Positions 16,962 to 24,970 of a stretch of 64,000 nt of DNA are shown here, in pieces. The first letter of the stretch is position 1, and every line of letters starts with the position of its first letter. Below the pieces are notes generated by a model, which had not been told where the DNA came from, did no database searches, and saw nothing but the letters and a program-made list of their open reading frames with translations. Source of the DNA: Shewanella indica (lineage in GTDB: Bacteria; Pseudomonadota; Gammaproteobacteria; Enterobacterales; Shewanellaceae); the NCBI RefSeq assembly GCF_002836975.1, contig NZ_NIJK01000007.1:31328-95327 (forward strand), written 5' to 3'. The position numbers were made by a program, and so were the translations under genes.

Positions 16962-19133
16962 TTAAAGCAGCGGCAGGCTGACCCGAATTTCGACACCTGA
17001 GCCGTCGCTCAGGTTGCTGGCACTGATATGGCCGCCATGGAAGGCGGTGATAAGCCTGGCGATATAAAGTCCCAGTCCCAGATGAGGTTTGGACTGCATC
17101 GTTTGTGGCCGCACTGAGACCATGGACTCGAAGATCTGCTCGGTCATGTTTTCCGGCAACAGTGGCCCTTGGTTTTCCACCCTGAGCAGGGCCTGTTTGC
17201 CCTGCACCTTGAGGCTGATGCGGATATCGGTATCGGCTTTGCTGAACTCAATGGCGTTGGTGACCAGCTTATCCATCAGCTGGGCGACATATTCAGGCAC
17301 GCCACGCATGGTCAAAGGTTCATCCGGCAACACCAGCACGAAACCTTGTTCCTTGTAAGTCATCTGATACCCGGCGACGCAGCCTGCCACAACCTTGGTC
17401 AGTGGGAATTCATCTATCTCGGCCTGGGACAGGGACTCCTCGAGCCGGGTGGCTTCGCTCATGTTGGCGAGGATCAGCCACAAGCGATTGACCCCTTCCT
17501 GGGCGCGGTCGACGTACTTGGCCGTGTCCTTGTCCAGTTGCTGCAGACTCAAGTGCTCCAATGAGCTGCGCACCACGGCCACCGGGGTTCTCAATTCGTG
17601 GGATAGTCGCGAGGACATGTTTTCCAGATAGTGGGTATATTGCCCCAACCGGTTGACGATATTGGCAAAACTGCGCGACAGGTCGCCGATTTCATCGCGC
17701 ACTTTTGAAGGTGGAATGGTGTCGCGAACCCGCCCCTGGCTGTCGATGGCGCGCTCGGCCTGATCCCTGAGTTTGCGAATGCGGCTGGAGATCCCGGAGG
17801 CAAACACAAACAGTGCCAGGGTTCCCATGGCCATCACGGTCAGGATCACATTGAACAGTTTCTCCAGTGCCCGGTTACGCAGGGTACGGATACCATGGGT
17901 GGTTTCCTCGGCAACCACGGCGCCCATCACCTTATCGTCAATCCAGATGGGGCTGGCCGCCGCCAACACCACCGCCTTGTTATCCGGTGTCAGGCGCCAG
18001 GTGGAGGCCATCTGGCCATTCAGCGCCCGGCGAATATGGCTACCGCCGAGTTCGGTCGAGTCCTGCAGTGAGTCGATAAAATCCATAGGCGGCTTGGTCA
18101 GCACTGTGTAGTAGATGGGGTGTAGATAGTCGTGTTCCAGTTTGCCAAAGAAGCTTTCCGGTTGCCGCTCCTCCTCGACCGAGCGGGTCCAGACACTGGA
18201 ATCGGCGCGAATATCGCCCGACTTGGCCAGCACCCGGCCATGGACATCCACCACCCATATCCGCGAGCTGTTATGCCCCATACCTTTGATAATACTTTCA
18301 ATTTCCGGTGATGGTACCAGAACCGTCCCCAGCTTATCGGCGCGGTCAGTGGCCGAGGTACCAACTATGGCTTCCAGCCTGCGGCTCTTTTTGTCGTTGA
18401 CATCATGAATGGCAAAACTGAGTTTACTGCCCACCATCTCCAGCGGCATTCTGAGTTCAATATTGTAACCCTTATCGGTTTTCAACCACTGGCCCTGAAT
18501 GCGGACCTCTGGTGTCACCGGGGCGCTGAGCGCCGGATTTTCAGGCAACTCGAAGGCGCTGAGCCAGCCATCGTGCTTGTTGGCTATGGTGTAGCGGCGA
18601 AAACGGCCATCCGGGGCCAGGGTGGCGATAGCCAGATAGTCGTTGCGATCCACACTCAGGCTGTTGCGGCCGCGGTAAATCACCTTTGGATCCGTTACCT
18701 CGAAAAAGCCGTAAAGGTAGCCGCCATATTTACCTACCATATGGGTAAAGCTCAGCGTTGACTGGCTGTCACTCAAGCGCATCAGGGTATGCTCTTCGCC
18801 ATAGGTCATGGCGCGATGGCGGTAGGCCTCCCAATCATTGAGGCGGCCATCCAGCTGAATGGGGCCGTTGAGCGGATAGGCGTAGAGATCGCGGCCCTTT
18901 TCTACTTGATTGAGGAAACTGGCCTGGCTGTCGAACAGCCTGGGTCTTTCATGTAGCGCCGTAGCCAGGGCCTGAGTGGTTCCTTCCAGGGTTTTCTCCT
19001 GGCCGTGACGCAGATATTTCTCCATCTCCCACACATACTGATAGCCAAGCCAGGGCAGGCACAGCAAAAACAGCGACAGTACCAGAGTCTTGGTTCTGAG
19101 GCCTATTGGCGGGTGATAGGAGGGAAACTTCAA
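16962..19133 (-). CDS. pdsS: Dedicated sortase-system sensor histidine kinase
   Basis: 723 residues, very large for a kinase. It has an N-terminal membrane helix (~17–33), then a ~380-residue periplasmic part beginning with a carbohydrate-binding/DOMON-like stretch (YPLNGPIQLDGRLNDWEAYR), and a second membrane helix (~435–455). HAMP, HisKA with phospho-acceptor His at about residue 512 (LSHELRTPVAVV) and HATPase_c (N-box TNAIEFS, G-box HLGLGLYIA) follow. It matches the 'proteobacterial dedicated sortase system histidine kinase' type. The start is TTG 19133, overlapping the regulator's stop (TTGA), so translation is probably coupled. Its neighbours are the regulator, OmpA-like protein, substrate and sortase. 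The periplasmic ligand is unknown; a glycan is an inference from the fold. Confidence 0.9.
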   Translation of the reverse strand: MKFPSYHPPIGLRTKTLVLSLFLLCLPWLGYQYVWEMEKYLRHGQEKTLEGTTQALATALHERPRLFDSQASFLNQVEKGRDLYAYPLNGPIQLDGRLNDWEAYRHRAMTYGEEHTLMRLSDSQSTLSFTHMVGKYGGYLYGFFEVTDPKVIYRGRNSLSVDRNDYLAIATLAPDGRFRRYTIANKHDGWLSAFELPENPALSAPVTPEVRIQGQWLKTDKGYNIELRMPLEMVGSKLSFAIHDVNDKKSRRLEAIVGTSATDRADKLGTVLVPSPEIESIIKGMGHNSSRIWVVDVHGRVLAKSGDIRADSSVWTRSVEEERQPESFFGKLEHDYLHPIYYTVLTKPPMDFIDSLQDSTELGGSHIRRALNGQMASTWRLTPDNKAVVLAAASPIWIDDKVMGAVVAEETTHGIRTLRNRALEKLFNVILTVMAMGTLALFVFASGISSRIRKLRDQAERAIDSQGRVRDTIPPSKVRDEIGDLSRSFANIVNRLGQYTHYLENMSSRLSHELRTPVAVVRSSLEHLSLQQLDKDTAKYVDRAQEGVNRLWLILANMSEATRLEESLSQAEIDEFPLTKVVAGCVAGYQMTYKEQGFVLVLPDEPLTMRGVPEYVAQLMDKLVTNAIEFSKADTDIRISLKVQGKQALLRVENQGPLLPENMTEQIFESMVSVRPQTMQSKPHLGLGLYIARLITAFHGGHISASNLSDGSGVEIRVSLPLL

Positions 19134-19822
19134 GATTCGGGATCCCAGCGATAACCCATGCCATAGACGGTATCAATGCAGTCAAAGGCCGGATCGGCGG
19201 CGATAAACTTGCGCCTGATCCGCTTTACATGGGAGGTAATGGTGCTGTCATCGACATAAATCTTGGCTTCCTGCATCAATTCGGTGCGGCTGCGCACATG
19301 GCCGGGATGTTTGGCCAGGGCGTACACCATCCAGAATTCGGTCACTGTCAATTCAATCGGCTGCTGTTGCCAGTATACCTGAATTCGGTTGGCATCTATG
19401 GTGAGGGCGCCGCGCTCCATCAGGGTATCGGCCGGAGCGCTGCTGCCGGCGAGTTCGCAGCGGCGAAACAGCGCCGCCAACCGCGCCAGTAAATGGGGAA
19501 AACTGACATCTTTGCTCAGGTAGTCATCGGCACCCAGACGCAGGCCACAAACCGTATCGAAGTCGCTGTCTCTGGCGGTGAGAAAAATAATCGGCAGGGT
19601 GCCCGACATCGCTCGCAGCGACTGGCACAAGGTAAAGCCACCATCGATTTCATGCTCCAGACCTATGTCAATAATGGCCAAATCCGGTAAGCGGGTGTTG
19701 AAGGCCTGCATGGCCTCGGGGCGGTTGGCGTAAGTCTGCACAGAGTAACCCTGTGATTGCAGCACATCTTTGTAGTTTTCTCTTATTGCAGCTTCATCTT
19801 CCACTATGGCAATGCGTTTCAT
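19130..19822 (-). CDS. pdsR: Dedicated sortase-system response regulator (OmpR/PhoB type)
   Basis: 230 residues. The receiver domain (1–~115) has the acidic pocket EDE at 8–10, phospho-acceptor D52 (AIIDIGL) and K of the FLTARD/DYLSKD region. A C-terminal winged helix (~130–228) contains LTVTEFWMVYALAKHPGHV and STITSHVKRIRRKF. The start was set at ATG 19822 (MKRIAIVEDE), the first residue with receiver similarity. It is cotranscribed with, and translationally overlaps, the kinase gene. Divergent orientation to the OmpA-like/substrate/sortase genes suggests it acts in the 218-bp space between them. Confidence 0.92.
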   Translation of the reverse strand: MKRIAIVEDEAAIRENYKDVLQSQGYSVQTYANRPEAMQAFNTRLPDLAIIDIGLEHEIDGGFTLCQSLRAMSGTLPIIFLTARDSDFDTVCGLRLGADDYLSKDVSFPHLLARLAALFRRCELAGSSAPADTLMERGALTIDANRIQVYWQQQPIELTVTEFWMVYALAKHPGHVRSRTELMQEAKIYVDDSTITSHVKRIRRKFIAADPAFDCIDTVYGMGYRWDPES

Positions 19823-20040
19823 CTGCCTCTTGTTCCTGCCGAGCCGTGAATAGCCGTGACTATACAGGATTTTAGCCGTGAAAAAAGCGATAGCTTCCAA
19901 TTGCCATTTTGTTGCCACAATTGATAGCCAAAGTGCCATTTTTGCTCCCCAGACTTGCCATTTCAATGGGGTTTAATCATCTCAACGACGAGGAACGCTG
20001 CCAACTGGGCAGCAAGCTCTACAAGACAAAAGGAATCGAG
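19823..20040. promoter_or_regulatory. Divergent promoter region of the sortase system
   Basis: 218 bp between pdsR and the OmpA-like gene, the only place from which both halves of the system can be transcribed. I see no clean direct-repeat pair of the kind OmpR-type regulators bind, so the site is unresolved. Confidence 0.4.
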
Positions 20041-20808
20041 ATGATGAAAAAGACCCCCATAGCCTCCCTGATCATGGCATCACTGTTGCTGACTTCTTCT
20101 CTGGCGCACGCCGACAGCCAGCCAAACTTACCGACTCAGGAGAGAGACCACAACGAAGAGTTGGTTGGCTTTGGCACAGGCGCACTGCTGGGCGCCGTGG
20201 TTGGGGGACCTGTGGGGGCCGTTATCGGTGCCTTCACCGGCGGCATAGTGGGTAAGTCTGTGGGCGATGACGAGCAGCTCAAGAGTCAGCAGCAACAGCT
20301 GGCCGAGCAAACCGAACAACTGGCGAGTCTCAGTGAGAAGCAGCGAGCGCTGAAGGAGTTATCGTTGCAATACGCCGATGCCCAGAGCCGTCTTAATGCG
20401 CTTTCCCGCGACCGGGCTACCCAGCTCGAAGAGTTGATAGTGGGTATGAATGTGCAGTTTCGTACCGGCACCGCCGAAATCGAACCCCACTTTGCCCGCC
20501 AGCTGGACGATTTGGCCTATGCCATGAGCCTGTCGCCTGAGCTGATGTTGGATCTGACCGGTTACGCCGATCGCCGTGGTAATTCTGATTACAACCAGAC
20601 GCTGTCTGAACAGCGGGTCGAGGCGGTGAAAAGCTATTTGGTTAGCCAAGGCGTTGCCGAAGAGCGTTTGCAAACCCAGGCTTTGGGTGCCAGTTCTCCC
20701 CTCAGTGCCAAACAGAGCCGCGAGAGTGACTTCTTTGACCGTCGGGTCACGCTGAAATTGCAGACTCAGGGAGCTGCTCTGGCAGCCAATCAACAAAGCG
20801 GTAATTGA
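20041..20808 (+). CDS. pdsO: Sortase-associated OmpA-like protein
   Basis: 255 residues with a signal peptide (MMKKTPIASLIMASLLLTSS, cut near AHA-D). A glycine-zipper membrane-like stretch follows (~45–75; GTGALLGAVVGGPVGAVIGA), then a Gln/Leu coiled coil (~85–130; LKSQQQQLAEQTEQL), and a C-terminal OmpA peptidoglycan-binding domain (~135–245) with LDLTGYADRRGNSDYNQTLS and its NxxLSxxRAxxV-like helix (LSEQRVEAVKSYL). This order is the PdsO type found with dedicated proteobacterial sortases. It probably anchors to the cell wall and may scaffold the sortase substrate (inference). AAGG lies upstream of the ATG. It is first gene of a three-gene operon. Confidence 0.9.
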   Translation: MMKKTPIASLIMASLLLTSSLAHADSQPNLPTQERDHNEELVGFGTGALLGAVVGGPVGAVIGAFTGGIVGKSVGDDEQLKSQQQQLAEQTEQLASLSEKQRALKELSLQYADAQSRLNALSRDRATQLEELIVGMNVQFRTGTAEIEPHFARQLDDLAYAMSLSPELMLDLTGYADRRGNSDYNQTLSEQRVEAVKSYLVSQGVAEERLQTQALGASSPLSAKQSRESDFFDRRVTLKLQTQGAALAANQQSGN

Positions 20809-20822
20809 GAGGGAGCGACAAA

Positions 20823-23150
20823 ATGAATATGGATATCCCTCGGCAGGAAAACGAGCAGTTTCAGAGAATGTCCGCCGCTAGTCACAGCGATTCTGATACT
20901 TATTTATGCAGGGCCGTCAACGCCCTGCAATTTTCAGGCTTTGCACTGCTGGCACTGCTGGTGTTCAATCTGGTGAGCTCGGTTGAAGCCTGGGCCGAGA
21001 ATGGTCCCCAATTTGCCGAAGAGCCTGCAAGTGTCCAGGCTCAGGAAGGTACCCTTCAACTGATTGATAATCCGCAATGGCCATGTGCCGGGGTGCTCGC
21101 TTTTGGCGACACTCAGGCCCCGGCACTGGCAACCGAAGTCAGCATGAGCATCAGTGGCTGGAGTAACAGAGTCAGCGTCACCCAGTCATTCACCAATGAT
21201 ACCCAGGAGTGGATCCACGGCCGTTACCTGTTCCCGCTGCCCAATGAGGCGGCGGTGGACAGCATGCAGCTGAGAATAGGTGAGCGGATCATCGAGGGGG
21301 TTATTCAACCAAAGGAAGAGGCCAAGCGCACTTTTGAGCAGGCCAAGGCTCAGGGCAAGCGCGCCAGTTTACTGAGTCAGGAGCGGCCCAACCTGTTCAC
21401 CACTCAGGTGGCTAATTTGGCCCCGGGGGAAACCCTTAAAGTCAGCTTCAGCTACCAGCAGGCATTGGATTACCGTAATGGTCAGTTTAGCCTGCGCTTT
21501 CCCATGACCCACACGCCCCGTTATCTGCCTCAAAGCATGCTGCAAAGCTTCAAGGGTGTGGAGGAGGCGGCGCGGTTGCTGAGTCCTGTGATTGAAGCCG
21601 CGGGCCTTGAAAAGATGTTTGCCGGTACAGATAGCGAAAGCTCTGATCTTAAAAGCCCCCAAGCGCAAAGCCCCCATGCGCACAGCGGTGGCCAGGAGAA
21701 TCGTCTCAGTTTGGATATTATCCTGGATGCCGGTTTTCCCTTGCTGTCGCTGGAATCCCCTTATCATGCTATTTCCCAACAAACCCTGAGTGATGGCCGT
21801 ATTCGGGTGCAGCTGCAACAAGACAATACCAAGGCCGACAGCGACTTTGTGTTGCAATGGCAAGCGGATACGGGCGCCAAGCCCGCAGCGGCGCTGTTCA
21901 GCCAGCAAGGCCAGACCCATACCCCAGCACCTTCTTTAGCGCAGGCCGAAGGCCAAGCTGCCAGGGATGAATACAGTCTATTGATGTTGATGCCTCCACA
22001 GAGCAAAGAGGTGGCCAAGCCCTTGCCCAGGGAGCTTATTCTGGTGATAGATACTTCGGGCTCCATGGGGGGAGATGCAATAGTTCAGGCCAAACAGGCA
22101 CTGCTGTATGCATTGAGCAGTCTCAAACCGGAGGACAGTTTCAATGTTGTTGAATTCAATTCTGCAGTGCAGACCATGGCGGCCAACTCTTTGCCGGCGA
22201 CGGCCCACAATATAGGTCGGGCGCAGCAGTTTATTCGCGCCCTGGAAGCCAACGGTGGTACCGAGATGGCCAAGGCGCTTGAGTTGGCATTGAACAATGA
22301 TTTTGCCGCTCAAAATAAAGTCGGCACGCAAGGTGAGATTAAGGCGCTCAGGCAAGTGATTTTCATGACAGATGGCGCCGTAGGCAATGAACAGGCGCTA
22401 TTTGAACTGATTAAAGACAGGCTCGGCGACAACCGTCTGTTTACCATAGGTATAGGCACTGCCCCCAACTCCCACTTTATGCAGCGCGTTGCCGAGCTGG
22501 GGCGGGGCAGCTTTACCTATATTGGCAAGATGCAGGAGGTGGAGCAAAAGGTGGTTGCCTTGCTGGAAAAAATCTCTGCTCCCAGGATCACAGATGTGTC
22601 GCTGCGCTACCCTGACGGCACTGTGCCGGATTACTGGTCGGCACAAATTCCGGATCTCTATCAGGGTGAGCCGGTATTGGTGAGCATCAAACAGCGTAGC
22701 AATGCCCACAAGGCAGTTATCGTATCCGGTCTTATCGATGGCCAATTCTGGCAGCAGGAGCTGGCGCTCAATGCCAAGGCTGAGCCCAAAGGGCTGGATC
22801 TTATCTGGGCCAGAAAACAGATAGCCGCGCTGGAGTTGGCCAAAGATGCAGCCAACAGTGAACGCATTGAACGCCAGGTCACAGCGCTGTCGCTGAAGTA
22901 CCACTTGGTCAGTCCGTACACCAGCCTGGTGGCAGTGGATGTCACCCCGGTCAATCCGGACGCCGCGGCGACCCGGGAAGGGCAAGTGGCCAGTCATGCG
23001 CCCAAGGGCTGGCAGGGTAAGTTGCCGCAGACCGCCACCGACAGCCGGCTGATGTTGCTGCTGGGGTTGGCAAGTTTGCTGGCGGCGCTGATGCTGGCGG
23101 CTTTCCCCAGGGCCTTTGGCCGTCGTGCTTGTGAGGAGGCGGGGCGATGA
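20823..23150 (+). CDS. Marine proteobacterial sortase target protein (VIT + VWA domains)
   Basis: 775 residues. An N-terminal extended signal peptide (hydrophobic ~30–52) is followed by a VIT domain (~80–210; VTQSFTNDTQEWIHGRYLFP) and a VWA domain from about residue 405. The VWA has an intact metal site: DTSGS at ~410, the Thr in GGTEMAKAL, and Asp in FMTDGAVGNE. A Gram-positive-like sorting signal lies at the end: LPQTA at ~734, a membrane helix (LMLLLGLASLLAALMLAAF) and a basic RAFGRR tail. The adjacent sortase is expected to cut the LPxTA motif and attach the protein covalently; acceptor unknown. ATG 20823 was chosen for the GAGGGAG site upstream. Its end overlaps the sortase start by four bases (ATGA). 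Confidence 0.92.
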   Translation: MNMDIPRQENEQFQRMSAASHSDSDTYLCRAVNALQFSGFALLALLVFNLVSSVEAWAENGPQFAEEPASVQAQEGTLQLIDNPQWPCAGVLAFGDTQAPALATEVSMSISGWSNRVSVTQSFTNDTQEWIHGRYLFPLPNEAAVDSMQLRIGERIIEGVIQPKEEAKRTFEQAKAQGKRASLLSQERPNLFTTQVANLAPGETLKVSFSYQQALDYRNGQFSLRFPMTHTPRYLPQSMLQSFKGVEEAARLLSPVIEAAGLEKMFAGTDSESSDLKSPQAQSPHAHSGGQENRLSLDIILDAGFPLLSLESPYHAISQQTLSDGRIRVQLQQDNTKADSDFVLQWQADTGAKPAAALFSQQGQTHTPAPSLAQAEGQAARDEYSLLMLMPPQSKEVAKPLPRELILVIDTSGSMGGDAIVQAKQALLYALSSLKPEDSFNVVEFNSAVQTMAANSLPATAHNIGRAQQFIRALEANGGTEMAKALELALNNDFAAQNKVGTQGEIKALRQVIFMTDGAVGNEQALFELIKDRLGDNRLFTIGIGTAPNSHFMQRVAELGRGSFTYIGKMQEVEQKVVALLEKISAPRITDVSLRYPDGTVPDYWSAQIPDLYQGEPVLVSIKQRSNAHKAVIVSGLIDGQFWQQELALNAKAEPKGLDLIWARKQIAALELAKDAANSERIERQVTALSLKYHLVSPYTSLVAVDVTPVNPDAAATREGQVASHAPKGWQGKLPQTATDSRLMLLLGLASLLAALMLAAFPRAFGRRACEEAGR

Positions 23151-23791
23151 GCCAGGCTGAGCAGGCCCTGACAGCAGGCGCTATGCCCTCGGTCAATAGG
23201 GGGCGCTTTAGCGATATCTGCTCAATAGTGATAGTTGTTCTGGTCGTGGCAGGTTCGGCCATGCTGTTTAAAGGAGGATATATGCAAGCCAAAGCCATGT
23301 TCGCCCAGTTCTTGATTGAAAAGGCCTGGGCCAAGAGTCTGACTGACGGCCAGGCACACAAACCCTGGTCCTGGGCCGATACCCACCCCACGGCCAAATT
23401 GTGGATAGGCAAGCATGAGCCACTCTATGTGCTGGCCGGGGCCAGTGGCCGTAACCTGGCCTTTGGACCGGCGCAGATGCTTTCGGGAGCCGGCGCCGGA
23501 GAGACAGGCAATACCGTGATTGCCGGTCACAGGGATACCCATTTCGCGATCCTGGCCGGGGCCAGGGTGGGGCAGGAGATCCGCTTGCAGGGAATGGATG
23601 GCCAGATCCATTTTTATCGAATACGTGCTACCGCAGTCGTGCATGAATCTGAGACACGTTGGTTGATGGGCAGTGATGAGCGGCTATTGACGCTGATCAC
23701 CTGTTATCCCTTCGACAGCCTGAGCGGCGGCGCCGAGCTTAGATTTGTGGTGCAGGCAGAAGCCTTGCAAACGCTGGCGGTTTCAGCCTGA
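23147..23791 (+). CDS. Class GN sortase (transpeptidase)
   Basis: 214 residues: an N-terminal signal-anchor helix (~24–41) and a sortase beta-barrel with the complete catalytic set, His128 (IAGHRDTHF), Cys186 (TLITCYPF) and Arg199 (ELRFVV). It belongs to the Gram-negative 'marine proteobacterial sortase' class, recognised by WSWADTHPTAKLWI after the anchor. It should process the LPQTA signal of the protein encoded just upstream; the two overlap ATGA, so stoichiometric coupling is likely. Its 3' end overlaps the convergent diguanylate-cyclase gene by nine bases, leaving no room for a terminator. Confidence 0.94.
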   Translation: MSQAEQALTAGAMPSVNRGRFSDICSIVIVVLVVAGSAMLFKGGYMQAKAMFAQFLIEKAWAKSLTDGQAHKPWSWADTHPTAKLWIGKHEPLYVLAGASGRNLAFGPAQMLSGAGAGETGNTVIAGHRDTHFAILAGARVGQEIRLQGMDGQIHFYRIRATAVVHESETRWLMGSDERLLTLITCYPFDSLSGGAELRFVVQAEALQTLAVSA

Positions 23792-24820
23792 TATCGGCAT
23801 CACCCGATTGCGGCCCAAACGCTTGGCTTCATAGAGCAAGGTGTCGGCGCGTTCGGTAAGGGATTGGCGGGTATCCAGTTGCTGCCATTCTGCAACCCCG
23901 AAGGAGGCGCTGATATTGCTGATGAGCTGGCCCTTGCGCCTGTCTCTGACGCTAACCTTCTCCAGTGCCCGTCTCATGGCTTCGGCCAGTTGGCGGGCTA
24001 CTCTCAGCTGACTGGTCGGCACCAGAATAGCGAACTCTTCACCACCGAAACGATACAACTTGGTGCCGTCACGGCAACTATCCTGCAGACGCTTGGCCAC
24101 CGCCTTGAGCACCTGGTCCCCCAAAAGATGCCCATATTCATCGTTGAAACGCTTGAAGTGATCCACATCCACCAGAATAAGGCAGCAGCCCTTCGGCGAC
24201 TGACTCAACAAGCTATCGAAGTCGGCATCGAAGGCGCGGCGGTTAAGGCAGCCGGTGAGGGCATCAAACAATATGTCTTTTTCGGTGTTTTGCAGCTGTA
24301 GCCGCAGACTGTCTATCTCCTGCTGGGCCTTGCTCAGTTGCGAGCTCAAATAATCCGTGCTGCTGCGAATATCATCCGAGTCTTTCACCAGGGCTCGGAC
24401 CATGCCCATCACCTGTTCAAGATCCATGGCGTCCTGATCCAAGCGGCTGATACGGCCAAAGTTACGCTCGATTTTGGCGCGAAAACTGTCGGCATCGCAG
24501 CTGGTATCCTTGAGTGACTGAGACAGCTCGGTCGCTATCGCCTCCATACTCTGGCGCATATCTCTGACATCCAGTTCATCTTCCGGGGCCAGATGATGAC
24601 GGTAGAGGAGTTCCGCCGTGGAGGGCGGACAGGTGTTGTACTGGCTGACGGCTTCATCCAGGCTGGCATTGAGTGCCGGGTTGCGCTCGCTGACATAGGC
24701 ATACCAGAGCGCATAGTTGACCGGCGTTGTCGGTATCTGATGTTTTAACATCAACGGCAAGGCTTTTTTCAGGTATTGGGCGGCTTGTTGAAGCAGAGTC
24801 ATGGTCATAGGGGAACTCAT
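23783..24820 (-). CDS. Diguanylate cyclase (GGDEF), cytosolic
   Basis: 345 residues without membrane helices. The N-terminal ~175 residues are helical (TLLQQAAQYLKKALPLMLKH; the PVNYALWYAYV pattern seen in several Shewanella/Vibrio cyclases) and end in a coiled coil (LSKAQQEIDSLRLQLQNTEK). The GGDEF domain (~180–345) has the DALTGCLNRRAF start, VDVDHFKRFND metal site and an intact GGEEF at 259–263. The RxxD inhibitory site is not kept (RDGT at that spacing), so product feedback may be weak. It makes cyclic di-GMP from GTP. ATG 24820 was taken over an in-frame TTG two codons upstream. The 3' end overlaps the sortase gene on the other strand. Confidence 0.9.
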   Translation of the reverse strand: MSSPMTMTLLQQAAQYLKKALPLMLKHQIPTTPVNYALWYAYVSERNPALNASLDEAVSQYNTCPPSTAELLYRHHLAPEDELDVRDMRQSMEAIATELSQSLKDTSCDADSFRAKIERNFGRISRLDQDAMDLEQVMGMVRALVKDSDDIRSSTDYLSSQLSKAQQEIDSLRLQLQNTEKDILFDALTGCLNRRAFDADFDSLLSQSPKGCCLILVDVDHFKRFNDEYGHLLGDQVLKAVAKRLQDSCRDGTKLYRFGGEEFAILVPTSQLRVARQLAEAMRRALEKVSVRDRRKGQLISNISASFGVAEWQQLDTRQSLTERADTLLYEAKRLGRNRVMPISG

Positions 24821-24970
24821 TGTCAATGCAATTACCTATTCAGCTTGACATAAATTAAGCCGCTTGTGGATCCAAAGGCTCACAGAATGTCACTTTGTTG
24901 CGCCGATTGCCGAATGCTGCCCCGCTGTTACAATGGCTGAACAAAATAGATAATAGCAAGGAATGAAGTC

